Translations under genes and position numbers: made by a program
Source: Antedon mediterranea
Taxonomy: Eukaryota; Echinodermata; Crinoidea; Comatulida; Antedonidae
Length of the DNA stretch: 64,000 nt
NCBI RefSeq assembly: GCF_964355755.1
Contig: NC_092676.1
Span: 6,742,288 to 6,806,287 of the forward strand
Direction: 5' to 3'
Shown here: positions 1 to 10,977 of the stretch, in pieces
Position numbering within the stretch: position 1 is the stretch's first letter
Layout: each line of letters begins with the position of its first letter
The notes under the pieces: model-generated
Databases searched by the model: none
Seen by the model: the letters and a program-made list of their open reading frames with translations, nothing else
Told to the model about the DNA's origin: nothing

Positions 1-1355
1 TCCAACGCGTAATGGAGTATGTACTGGGTGATTTGAATCTCTCTGAAGTTGTTTTATATCTTGATGATATTCTTATCTTTTCAGCCACATTTGATGAACA
101 TTTGAATCGACTAGATCAGGTGTTTAGTAGGTTAGCGAGGTATGGGTTAAAGGTGAAAGGAAGAAAATGTGATTTGTTTAGGGAAGAAGTCGCTTATCTG
201 GGTCATGTCATTTCGAGTAAAGGTGTTTCTGTTGATGTCCTTCCTTGGACTTGCCTCGTATTATCGGAGGTTCGTTCCGAATTTCGCTAAGATTCCATCG
301 CCGCTCCATAATATTACCCATATGGCAGCATCTCGGGCGGGGAATGGTCGTGCTGGAGTCGGTAAAGACAAAACAAGTACATTTCATTGGGGTTTACCAC
401 AACAAATTGCATTTGAAAGTCTAAAGAAAAGTTTAGTGACTCCACCTGTGTTAGCTTATCCTATTTTTGATAGAGAGTTCATTATTGATGTGGATGCTAG
501 TGGTAATTGGATAGGGGCATGTTTGTCTCAGCGGGACGATAACCAGATTCTTCATCCTATTGCGTAAGCAAGTCGTGGATCAGAGAAAAGCTATGCTGGA
601 CTATCTAGTTTCAAATTGGAATTATTGGGTTTAAAATGGGCCGTTGTTGATAAATTTGGTTCTTACATTCAGAGTTCTAAAGCTATAGTTTACCCCGATA
701 ACAATCCTTTAGCATATTTGCAAACTGCTAAGTTAGGAGCGACTGAGTTAAGGTGGGTGGTGGGTTGCTCAGCTTGCGATGTTTAACATAGAAATAAAGT
801 GTAAACCGGGTTCAAACAATAAGTGTGCGGATGCTTTAACCAGATATCCGTTCGAAGAAGAGAGTGTAAATATAGAAGCATTGGCGGCTGTTGCTTGTTG
901 CTTGTTGGTACATGTTCGTACTGCTATTGTTGATATCCAAAATTCAGATAATTCAGTTTCAGTGGCAAAGTCCCTTTGGAAACTAAGTCTATTCCTTCTG
1001 TTTTACCAAGTTATACATTTCAGCAACTTACAGATATGCAGCAGAAAATGATGAGCTAGGTTAAGTTTGGAAACTATGGAATGGATGGTGTAGAGAAAAG
1101 GATGGGCGTCCAGAAGCGGAGTGTGTATCTGGTTGGTTGCGTGAGTGGTCCAATTATGTTGAATTTAATGGTGTTTTGTATCGGCAAGTAAAAGATCCTA
1201 TTGTTATTTCATTCAGATAATTACTAGTTCCACGTAATTTGCGTTCAACTTTAATTGAACTTTTTCATGATAAGTGGGCTCATCAGGGGGTTTATCGAAC
1301 TTTGTCCATGTTAAGACGGCGTTGTTATTGGCCGGGGATGAATAATGAAGTAAGA
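1..1355 (+). pseudogene. Ty3/gypsy-type retrotransposon pol fragment (RT, RNase H, integrase N-terminus), broken
   Basis: Four stretches in different frames together resemble LTR-retrotransposon pol. At 12-240 there is the reverse transcriptase palm with the YLDDILIFS catalytic motif and a following YLGHVISSKG segment. At 240-567 comes the RT thumb (FLGLASYYRRFVPNFAKI) and the start of RNase H (FIIDVDASGNWIGACLSQ). At 779-870 is the end of RNase H (CKPGSNNKCADALTRYP). At 1239-1350 is an integrase zinc-binding region (HDKWAHQG...CYWPGM). The window starts inside RT, so the 5' part is outside. Lesions: about 20 codons plus a frame change are missing near 235-242, there is an in-frame TAA at about 565, a frameshift near 750, and homology stops near 1350 before the integrase core. 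LTRs are not visible. The motif order is typical of Ty3/gypsy elements; the copy is clearly dead. Confidence 0.88.
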
Positions 1356-1614
1356 CTTTCCTACCGTAGCAATATTATATTAACTGTAAACATGATTTTG
1401 TCCAACACACCAATGCGAGATATATTCCAACCATCAATTTGAATACAGGAGCATCCCAATTTCAAACGAACCACTAAATAAACTGAACCTAACTCTCTAA
1501 AATAACGAGAGACGGTAAATACATACAATTCATGAGCAAGATGCTGTCTTCATTGTGATCGTCAACAACATATCTGCATTCTAAAGATTTTTAATGTCTC
1601 ACCAGAATTGCACG

Positions 1615-2312
1615 TTTTTAGTGACGATATAGAGGGCGCACTTTAGGTACTATAAACAGAGAGCCATATATAGAGAGAGTTACGGCATTGAATGGATTAG
1701 AAGCCGTGTTTGTGTCCAACTATTCCTATGTAGCGTGTGGAGTTGAGTCTTTTGTTTTGAAAATGTATAACGTTCAAAAGGCTTTAATTATCGAATTTAA
1801 TATCAAAACAATCAATTTGATTAAAGGTTTTTGTTAAAATAATAAAAAAAATTATAAAGTTACTGCGAACATGATTTAAAACAACAAAAATAGCAATTTC
1901 GGAACGGCTCTGGTTGTGCGCTCCATGCACGCTCTACGCGTGCGCGTTTAGTTTGTACAGCGATTCTCTATAGTAATGCATTGTTTTTACATTTTACAAA
2001 TCATGTTCGCAGTTAACTTTATGATTTCCTTATTATCTTAACAAAAACCTTAAACAAATTGATTGTTTGATATTAAATTCGATATTTAAAGCCTTGTGAA
2101 TGTTATATATTTTTTAAGCAAATGACTCGACTCCATACGCTAAATAGGCATAGTTGGACACAAACATGGCCGGCCTGCACACCACGTGAACTTCTAAAAT
2201 CCGTGAACGCGAAGTCTTAACTCTCTCTATATATCGCTATGAATATAAACAAAATAAATTGAAACATTAATTATTTCACTGACGATAAAGAAGACGAACC
2301 TTAGATACTATA
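1615..2312. repeat. Long foldback element (about 575 bp hairpin) with flanking imperfect direct repeats
   Basis: The left arm (about 1664-1880) and right arm (about 1990-2238) are inverted copies. Matching landmarks are the terminal tatatagagagagtta against taactctctctatata, then tgtttgtgtccaactat, aggctttaa, and gcgaacatgattt against aaatcatgttcgc. The roughly 110-bp loop carries a GC-rich patch at 1911-1960. Outside the hairpin, about 40 bp at 1615-1655 (gacgatatagagggcgcac...ttaggtactataaac) recurs imperfectly as a direct repeat at 2273-2312. No ORF is present. This fits a nonautonomous foldback or MITE-type DNA transposon. The long flanking direct repeat is too long and too diverged to be an ordinary target-site duplication. 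Confidence 0.75.
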
Positions 2313-4354
2313 AACGAAATTAAATTGAAATAGTATTATTATTTATTTTCACCATTTTTTTTAGCTGGGGTACTTCATGGGGAATGGAAGGTTACTTTAA
2401 GATTGCCCGCAAGGATAACATGTGTGGAATTACCACTCTGGCAAGCTACCCAATAGTTTAAGTACAAGTGAGATAATAAAATGCGTTATGTTGAAGATTG
2501 TTATGATTAGATATTGAAGCAAGATGTTGATTTTAATCATGATGATAGGGTAATACTTTTACGATGATGTAGTAGTTTAGCAGATGAGTTTAATTATGAC
2601 TATATTGTTTGTATTCAAACTGTGGCACTTTGACTTAGTGGTTAAATTTAACTACGAATCTCAGCGTTATTTTGTTCAATGCAAATTTGTACCTGCGACA
2701 AGATTAAACCTAAAATAATATATTATGATTTTTTTTTTATTAATGTAATATCCTTAAGTAATCTTGAAATTGTGCATTTTATGTTTGCAGGACGCGCTTG
2801 ATGGTCTTACTAATATTAGTTATTAATATTTTTTAATGGTAGAAAATTTACTATTGATTTCCAGTACATTCTAAAGAAAATGATAATAATTAATATATAA
2901 ATTTAATAATAATATATAAATCTACTAATCAAAATTACTTCTATCATAAACTCAAAAAAGAGCTTACTATTTGTTTTTCTTTTCAGGCTGAACCTACACA
3001 GAACAGGAATTCGAAAATATTCTTTTTTTTTATATTATTTTTTTGATTATTAGTGTTATAGAAATACCTAAAAATATATGGTATAGTTTATAGTAATAAA
3101 CATTGCACTTATAATGATTTGAAAAAAACATAAAATACAATAACAATTTACATTATAAACAATATATATATTGTTAAAGTTACGCAATAAAAAGAAGCAT
3201 GAATTGAACAGTATCGTAATATCAGATATTGATTAAATTATATATTGGTACGGCAATTTTGTTGAGTTGTAAGTTGTCTTGTATCTGTTTTCATTTGTAT
3301 TTGTTTGGGAGCATTATGACAATGTCTTTGTGATTGGAGAAGTGATTTACAAAAATAAACAGAGTATCACGTCATTTGAAATTCCTAGAGTATCAGTATA
3401 AGACCTCTCTTGCATGTTTTCCAAAGAATAATTCTGACTTCTGTTTTCTGAATCCCCTCAAATGTGTCGCACTGCCGCGCGGCATTCAGGGACGACCGTC
3501 ACACCGCATTACTCCAGGTTGTACATAACAATAGACCATAACCATATCACAGACTGGAGTTCACCTTTGCTTCAGAAGACTAAGAAAAAAAAACATCGAG
3601 AGGCTCTATTACAAAACCCATTAACATGACTATAATATGTACTATCCCAACTTACATTTTTATTCAGATAATATTTCCCAAGGTTATCAGCAAAAATTAA
3701 AATATCACTAATTCTAAAAACAAATTATCATTAGTAGGAGCATAATTGGTTAATAATAAGAAAATGATTGGTCCCATTGTTCGTAACCTGTGGAATTTCA
3801 CAAGTAACTGTCTTTATTGATAACAATGTATTATGAAATCTATTATTGGGAGATCTTTCTGAAGGAAGCTGCAGAAGATGGGAATAATTGAATGCTTGGC
3901 CTCATATCAAATAACCTGATAACTAACACGTTATGATTATGGCTTAGTAATACTAATATAGAGTGTCAGTAAATTAACATAAAGAGGCCTACCGGGTTTA
4001 TAAACATTTCTAGCATATCGTTAAGACAATTTGTTGTCAGTGATCTACGCTATATTTTCAAATTGTTGAGCATCAATATTTTGAATATGCTGCTGCTACA
4101 AAACCTGCTCTTGTACACATTACAGTAGGAATGCCAATAATCTCGACTGTTTTAAATCTCTTTTAAAAGTCATTTTCACAATGTTGCATTTTATAAATGA
4201 ATACATTTTAATTGTCACTTTTTACTGTTTTATTAGTATAAATTTTAATCCTGTAATTGGTCATTTAAACTTTTAAGTATTTTATTGTCGTTTTTTGTAT
4301 CAATTGTGCGTTATTTGAACATATTTTAATGACATTTGCACAATACAAATGAAC
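2313..4354. other. AT-rich intergenic DNA, no gene seen
   Basis: I see no ORF with recognisable content, no RNA gene and no clear repeat structure in this stretch. Long A/T runs dominate. Confidence 0.6.
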
Positions 4355-4430
4355 GGGATTGCCACCTTTGAGAAGGATAGTGAATTCACTTATGGTTATC
4401 CTTGGCAATTTGCCTAAAATGAGAATAAAA
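4355..4430 (+). repeat. SINE 3'-tail fragment
   Basis: The segment from gggattgccacctt through ttatccttggcaatttgcctaaaa matches, with divergence, the 3' end of the full-length SINE at 50433-50775 (ggattaccacct...taatccttggccacattgcctaaa). It is followed by an A-rich stretch. The short ORFs on both strands here are chance readings of this repeat. Confidence 0.6.
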
Positions 4431-5219
4431 AAAACAAAAAAATGCATTATTGTATTGCATTACCCAGTTACTAATAACGGACTAAAAAACCGTTGCAAAA
4501 ATTGGTCTCACATCATTGGGATTAGTCGAATTTTGAATCTTGATTGGTTATTGGAACAATTGTTGCGGTTTTCCAGCTATTAGGAAATATTCCTTGTTTT
4601 AAGACTACGTTCATAATTATTGAAGGAGCAGTTCATAAGCAAATTATTTTATAGTCACCAACATTAAGTTCTTTAAAGGCTAGATATAGATCTTATTTAT
4701 TTTCATTAAACCCAATTTTTGTATCTCAGACCACAAAAGCAGGTATATTATTTTAACTGTATAATTATGTTTTTGAATAATAATAAAAATCAGATGTGTA
4801 TAGCTAAACCTAATTTAAAATAGTATTTCGTTGTTTTTCCAACACGAAAATTACACAACAGTAGGTTTGCAATCATGACAGAATGTTGAATACATTTTAC
4901 AATTACAGTGATTGTAATATTCAATACCAATACCTTCATATATAATGAAGTGTATTATGATATTATAATGTTATATGTTGTAGCATAATGTTAACTATAG
5001 TAGGTATTTCATTCATAACCATACATTACGGTACTGCAGCTCGCCATGATTCTTGACTGTAGTAAGTCACCGTACCGTTATCGTATACCGTTAGATTTAC
5101 CTTCCATTGGCGCAGCATTCTAATTTGAATGTAGTGGTAGACCTACAATCTTGGAAAGCAAATGCCCACGCACACTTGAATGTTCTTTTTTGTGTGTTAT
5201 ATATTGAAGTTGGTTTTCC
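4431..5219. other. AT-rich intergenic DNA, no gene seen
   Basis: I find no supportable coding or RNA feature. Composition is AT-rich with scattered simple runs. Confidence 0.55.
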
Positions 5220-5230
5220 ATTCATAGTCA

Positions 5231-5345
5231 TTTTGTCTGTACGTAGACGCATTTGGTGTGAAATGAAAAGTGGAGTTTTGTCAGTATGTGTGTCAGTACG
5301 TAGGCGCATTTGGTGTGAAATGAAAGTAAAATTTTGTCGGTCTGC
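5231..5345 (+). repeat. 57-bp tandem duplication
   Basis: A unit containing acgtagacgcatttggtgtg at 5241 recurs at 5298 with one base change (acgtaggcgc...), a period of 57 bp, about two copies. Opposing short ORFs across it reflect the repeat and show no recognisable protein. Confidence 0.8.
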
Positions 5346-5976
5346 ATCTCTGTAGGACAAAAAAAGTGTAGCCAATCATTTTAACTTTTTTTAATATTAA
5401 TTTTATTCGTAAAGTAGTAACAAAGTATAGAAGCAAACATATTATTATACTTAAAACAAACTAGTTATTCTTAACTGAAAGTTTAATTAAATGATACTAT
5501 GCACTACCTAATCGTGTTGTGCTACTTTTTCACGTGCAAATGTTACAGTCTAAAAAATTATCTAAGGCCTAAAGACCCAAAATTACGTATTGTACAATGC
5601 TTAATTACTTGTTTTTATAACACACTTTTTGTATTTTGTTTTATGCAAAATGTCTTTCGTATGAATATCTTTTCCCGCTAATCAACAAATACATTAGGAT
5701 ATCCTTACCCCTACACCATAATACACTACCTACTACATAACATTTGCTATTAATACGATAATACATGAAAAGCTATTCATACCAATAACCACCTAATAAT
5801 GGTCTTATTGTAGGACATAATACTATAATTCTTATTACACACTCGTGCAGTTGATATGCACACAATTAACAATACAATATTATTATAACACAAAGATTGT
5901 AAACAACAGCATAACATGGAACTTATAAACAATTATAAAATAACCAATAGCCAATATTTGAATATGAATAGAAAAT
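5346..5976. other. AT-rich intergenic DNA, no gene seen
   Basis: A small plus-strand ORF at 5499-5681 has no recognisable features and lies in low-complexity AT-rich DNA. I see nothing else supportable. Confidence 0.5.
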
Positions 5977-6300
5977 AATATTTAATAATTATATAAATTC
6001 CTGTCATTTGATTGGACGAATGTGGGTCACATGGCGTGCAATAGTACGCACTATTCAACGATCGTTAAATAGTACTTTTTGAAACATTTTTGTTTGTTAT
6101 TTAGATGTTATATAAAACAAATAATGAATGTTTTGTATTCGTGTAATGGTACAAATAATGGCACTTGGTGAATGATGAAAGGTTATATCAACTCGGCTTT
6201 GCCTCGTTGATATAACCTTTCATCATTCACCTCGTGCCATTATTTGTACCATTGCACTCATAAACATTCATTATTTGTATAATATTTAATAATTACTTAT
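5977..6300. repeat. Foldback element with near-perfect 75-80 bp hairpin arms
   Basis: The left arm at about 6116-6197 and right arm at about 6203-6281 are nearly exact inverted copies. Inner sequence ggttatatcaactcggc meets its complement across a loop of a few bases, and outer sequence acaaataatgaatgtt pairs with aacattcattattt. A direct repeat, aatatttaataatta, lies at about 5977 and again at about 6282. It could be a target-site duplication or AT-rich coincidence. No coding content. Confidence 0.75.
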
Positions 6301-6433
6301 AAAAAGTATGAAATATTGGTTTTGTTTTAAATTTAAAATATTATGTAAGTATTCTTGTTGGCCGGCAATATTGATTGCTTACAAATATGGAATTGAGCAG
6401 TAATACTCCACTGTCTATACAGATATATGCATT

Positions 6434-6700
6434 TATCAATCAATCAATCAATCAAATCTTTATTCATTCCATATATAAAAAATGTACATGCAAAAATTAT
6501 TTTCCTTGACAAAAAAATATGGCAAAACATTCACAATTACATTATTCATTCATTTATACAGCAAACACTTGCTTATTATTATATTATTACAATATATGTA
6601 TAATTGCTTGAAAATCATAAACTTGTACAGTATTATAGTACACTGTAGGTAAACATAATTATACCGTAAATGGTAAATAAATAAACACCAAGATTTCTTG
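6434..6700 (-). mobile_element. 3' end of a non-LTR retrotransposon, minus orientation
   Basis: A (CAAT)n run at 6435-6456 is followed by aaatctttattcattcc and then AT-rich DNA. Read on the minus strand this is a 3' UTR ending in aatgaataaagattt plus a (GATT)n tail, the same style of end as the LINE at 8061-10977. No coding part remains. The upper boundary is approximate. Confidence 0.55.
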
Positions 6701-7384
6701 ATGCTTTAGCAAAATTACTGACGAATGAATATTGTTCATATTTTAGTTTTTTTAGAGTTGTGTACTGGACCTTATGAGAGTCATCATTCATTGTGTAATG
6801 AAGAGACTACAGAGTTATGTAAAGAAATAAAAGGTATTGTAAATGTCTTTGGTAACTGGGTGCCATATAAATGAGAATTTGTTGTGCGGTGGGTTGCAAT
6901 TGCTTGTCAGAGGGGGTGGGGTGCATTCCATCGCATACAAACCAATACATACTACCTGAAGTCTGCAGGAGAAAGGGTATTCCGAATCGTTTGTTTAGGC
7001 CTATACAGTCTTTGGCTATCCAACTTGCTTTATAAAAAGCTTGATTAAAAGGTATATTTCAATTAAGGTACAAATGAAATAAGACAAGAAAGTTGGGATT
7101 CGGTTTACAATTATTTCAATAAACCAAAGTATAACATTACACACAGTGAATGTATTTTTATGTCTCAGTATTAGAATGATTATCAGTTGTAATGAGAGAG
7201 TATGATTAACCTAGTACGTTATTACTGGTGTATATTTTAAATTATGATCCGGTATCTCATCTACTGTAGACATGCATAATCATGTTATTGTTTAACATAT
7301 TTTTTAGCATTAAGTGCATATGACGTTCTCAATACCAATCCATACTAAATCTTTTGTATAATTATACAGTACTATGATTGTGTC
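6701..7384. other. Intergenic DNA beyond the decayed end of NLR locus 1
   Basis: No ORF or RNA gene is seen. The C-terminal cap that ends the LRR domain of locus 2 could not be found here, so the original 3' end of locus 1 is lost or unrecognisable. Confidence 0.45.
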
Positions 7385-8060
7385 ATGTGTATCACGTGAT
7401 AGTTTACAATTATCAATAGCAAGTCTACGTAGCTTAGAGTTATTCAAAAGGGTATACAGAAAAGTTACATTAATGTCATTGATATCATTATTCGAAATTT
7501 AGTGCTCTTGCAAATTTACCTTATCTCCTGCATACACTCTAATCACTTCAATAATTATTTTACCTGTTTTAATCATCCAAGAAAAGTTTTAGAAGTTTTG
7601 GAGATTTATTCAAAAAGATACCCAGTAAAATACCATCGATGCCATTAAAATAATTATTACCTATATCAAGCTCTTGTAGTTCAAAGTAATCTCCTACATC
7701 ATAAGCTAATATAATATAATATATATGAAATATATTCATTTTCACACCTGATACATTTCAATTATGCAAAAAAAGTTTAAGCAGTTGAGGAGACTATACT
7801 CAAGATAGTACCCAGTAAAGTATCATCGATGTCACTGATATCATTATTACTAATATTTAGCTCCTGTAATTTAAACTTACCTCCTGTATGACAAGCTGTT
7901 AAAATAAGTGTAATAATTTTATCACCTGATAGTTTACAATCGTTCATGTGAAGTTTACGCAGTTGAGGTGACTTACGCAAGAAAGTACCCAGTAAAGTAC
8001 CATCGATGTCACTCAAATCATTATTCCAAATATATAGCTCTTGTAGATCAAAGTGATCAA
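7385..8060 (-). pseudogene. Decayed LRR tail of NLR locus 1, cut off by a LINE
   Basis: On the minus strand this encodes the same double-LRR unit as 10976-17233, for example LQELYIWNNDLSDIDGTLLG and LRKLHMNDCKLSGD within 7777-8060. About four units can be followed down to about 7385 (a degraded NCKLS). The part below 7777 carries stops and small indels. At 8060 the repeat stops mid-unit in caaagtgatc, and the same unit resumes at 10978 with tcctgcgtcat. This shows that a LINE split one array. The remnant is not an independent gene. Confidence 0.85.
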
Positions 8061-10977
8061 AGGGGGATGTGTAGCATTGTACATACACTCAAATATATCA
8101 TATCAAATAAGAAATGACTTGTCTGCTATGATAAACGAGGGAGAGTGCATTATAATTGAATTAAAAAATAATGACAAATCAATTATATGTGGAATAATCT
8201 ACAGGCCCCCTAAAGCCCATATTCCAACATTTAATAATCAACTTAGTGAATTAATGCACATGATAAACAATAAAAATAAAAAGGCATACCTTATGGGTGA
8301 CTTTAACCTAGATCTACAAAAATATAACTGTGACAATAATGTTCAAACTCACGCAGACAACATGCTAACAGAATCTTTCATTCCACTAGTTAATAAACCC
8401 ACTCGAATCACAAAAGATACCGCAACAGTAATTGACAATATTTATACCAATTATCAGGAATTCCAAAATATTAACACAGGGATATTAGTTAACGACATAT
8501 CTGACCACTTTGCTGTTTTCTGCATGGATGATTCAGAAAATTATTCATTACCACGATCAGAAACATTTATAATAAAAAGAAGCTATACTGATCAACAAAA
8601 ACGGCAATTTAGACTTGAATTACAGGGCTATGATTGGCAATATGTAACTAGCATTGAAAATGCGAATGAATCATATAAACGTTTCTCAGATTCTTTAAAA
8701 ACAATGATAGATAAGCATTTCCCACTAAAAAGAGTTAGGTTAAAAGTAGATATAATTAAATCCCCGTGGATAACATATGGAATTCAAAAATCTCTTTGTA
8801 CCAAAAATAAATTATACATCAAATATAAACAGAAACCAACAGATATAAATAAATCTAAATAAAAGAAATATAAAAATAACTTAACATCAATAATAAGAGA
8901 AAGAAAAACTACTTATTACAAAAATGAATTTGAAAAGCACAAGAGTAATATAAAGAAAACATGGGGTGTCATAAACTCATTATTAGGTAGGAAGAAACAT
9001 CAAGACATGCCTCAAAAATTAAAATCAACTCCCATCAACTTAAGGACCCAACATCCATAGCCAATGCGTTTAACACATACTTTATAAATATAGGTGACCA
9101 AATGATAGGTGATGATAACCGTAATAGTAACACCGAATATAAAATACAACATGACATTTTGAATTCAATGTTTTTTAGAGCTGTATCCGAGTCCGATATC
9201 ATTAAATACATTAATGACTTAAATGTAAATAAGTCAAGTGGTTGTGATGACATTGGTACCATTTATATAAAAAATAACTCAGATATACTGGCTAAACCGT
9301 TATCTCATATAATCAATGTATCCCTTCAATCGGGTGTATTTCCTTGTCAACTAAAAATTGCTAAAACAATTCCTGTGTATAAAAAAGGAGCAAGGGAGAA
9401 CATAGAAAATTATAGACCGATATCGATATTACCATGTATATCTGATGTTACATGAATCTCAATATGGATTCAGGGCAGGCCATTCAACTAACCACGCCCT
9501 CCTACAAGTCCTTGATAAAATAACAACAGCCGTTGACAACAAGCAATTTATGATTGGCGTATTTTTGGATTTATCCAAGGCGTTCGATTCGATAGATCAT
9601 GAATTATTGCTCACAAAATTGCCCCTTTATGGAATAAGATGCGTGGTTCTTGATTGGTACCGAAGCTACCTTAGTGAAAGACAACAATTCGTACAAATTG
9701 GGAAGTGTCAGTCTGTAACCAAAATAATAAAACAAGGCGTTCCACAAGGGTCAATCCATGGACCCCTGCTGTTTTTGATTTTCATAAATGACATGTTTTC
9801 TGTAAGTAATGTCGTTGATTTAATAATGTTTGCAGATGATACGAATATGTTTTTACAACACAATGATATTGTCACTGCCTACAATAATGACAAATGAACT
9901 AAATAAAATTGAGAAATGGTGTAAAACTAATAGATTAACTATTAATACAACCAAGACTACGTTTATGATATTTAGTGGAAAGAATACCAACATTGACACA
10001 TCCCAATTTGTACTTTCAATAAATAGAGTTTCAATAGATAGAGTACCATATACAAAATTTCTCGGTGTCATCATTGATGAGAAACTGAACTTTAGACACC
10101 ATACTAATGCAGTTTCTTGTAAAGCATCCTCAATAATTGGTGCCATGTGTCATATAAAAAATTTAGTATCTACTGAAGTGTTACTTACCATATACAAGAC
10201 ACTTATATTACCAGTGTTGACATATGGTATTATTGTATGGGGTGCGGGAATCAAAGAAAATTTGGATCGCCTTATTGCTTCAGAAAAAAGCTCTTAGGAT
10301 CATTTGTAAGGTAGCCTTTCATCATCCCTCTTCTCAGCTCTTTGTGAAAACGGGCACATTTAATATATTTGATTTGTATAAAAACAGTGTTTTAAATTTT
10401 ATGTTCAAATACCAAAAAGGACAACTTCCAAAATGTTTTAATTCTTTATTCAGTTTATTTGATAATTATCATACATATAACACTCGAAATAAAGAAAATT
10501 ATTGTATAAAATTAAAATCAACTAATATGGGTCAGCAAAGTATAGCATATAGAGGACTTAAGCTATGGAATCAACTTATAAGAAATATAAGAGAGAGTGA
10601 AAATATATCAATATTTAAAAAACTATTACTAAATAAATGCATTAATAGTTATAAAGAAACAATATATCTCTGCGAAAACAACATTTGTAAAATATGTCTA
10701 ACTTTAACTTAATTAATTAAATTTTCGTATATATTCTGAGACTGTGATGTATATATATATTATATTATAGTACGTTGTATTTTCCTTCATTTATTTACTA
10801 CATGAAAACATTTTTGTAATATATTTGTAAATTTATATTTTAAGTTAGGGTGCCACAGATTAAAAGCTTCGCTTGCTTGTGGTTATCCTGTTTTTCACAC
10901 TTTATTGTACTTAATTTTATATTTATATTTTTATGAATGTTGTGTGAAAAATAAAAGAATCAATCAATCAATCAATC
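8061..10977 (+). mobile_element. 5'-truncated CR1/L2-like LINE (endonuclease + reverse transcriptase), inactivated
   Basis: A single non-LTR retrotransposon is spread over several frames. It begins inside the endonuclease (GGCVALYIH, then IIYRPP, LMGDFNLDL, NKPTRIT and SDHFAVF at 8061-8560). A TAA at about 8860 interrupts the linker. Reverse transcriptase follows at 9060-9450 (YKKGARENIENYRPIS) and 9445-9900 (GFRAGHSTNHALL, DLSKAFDSIDHELLL, QGVPQGSIHGPLLF and the MFADDTNMF active site). The C-terminal region ends near 10712 (YNTRNKEN). Frames change near 9040, 9445 (with about 25 residues lost), 9895 and 10290. The 3' end is aataaaagaatc followed by an (AATC)n tail at about 10955-10981. The domain set fits the CR1/L2/Jockey branch; I cannot assign a clade. 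It sits inside the LRR array of NLR locus 1 in the opposite orientation. Confidence 0.9.

Noticed and set aside
7777-8088. A separate small LRR gene
   Set aside because: It is the severed tail of the locus 1 array; the same unit resumes beyond the LINE at 10978.
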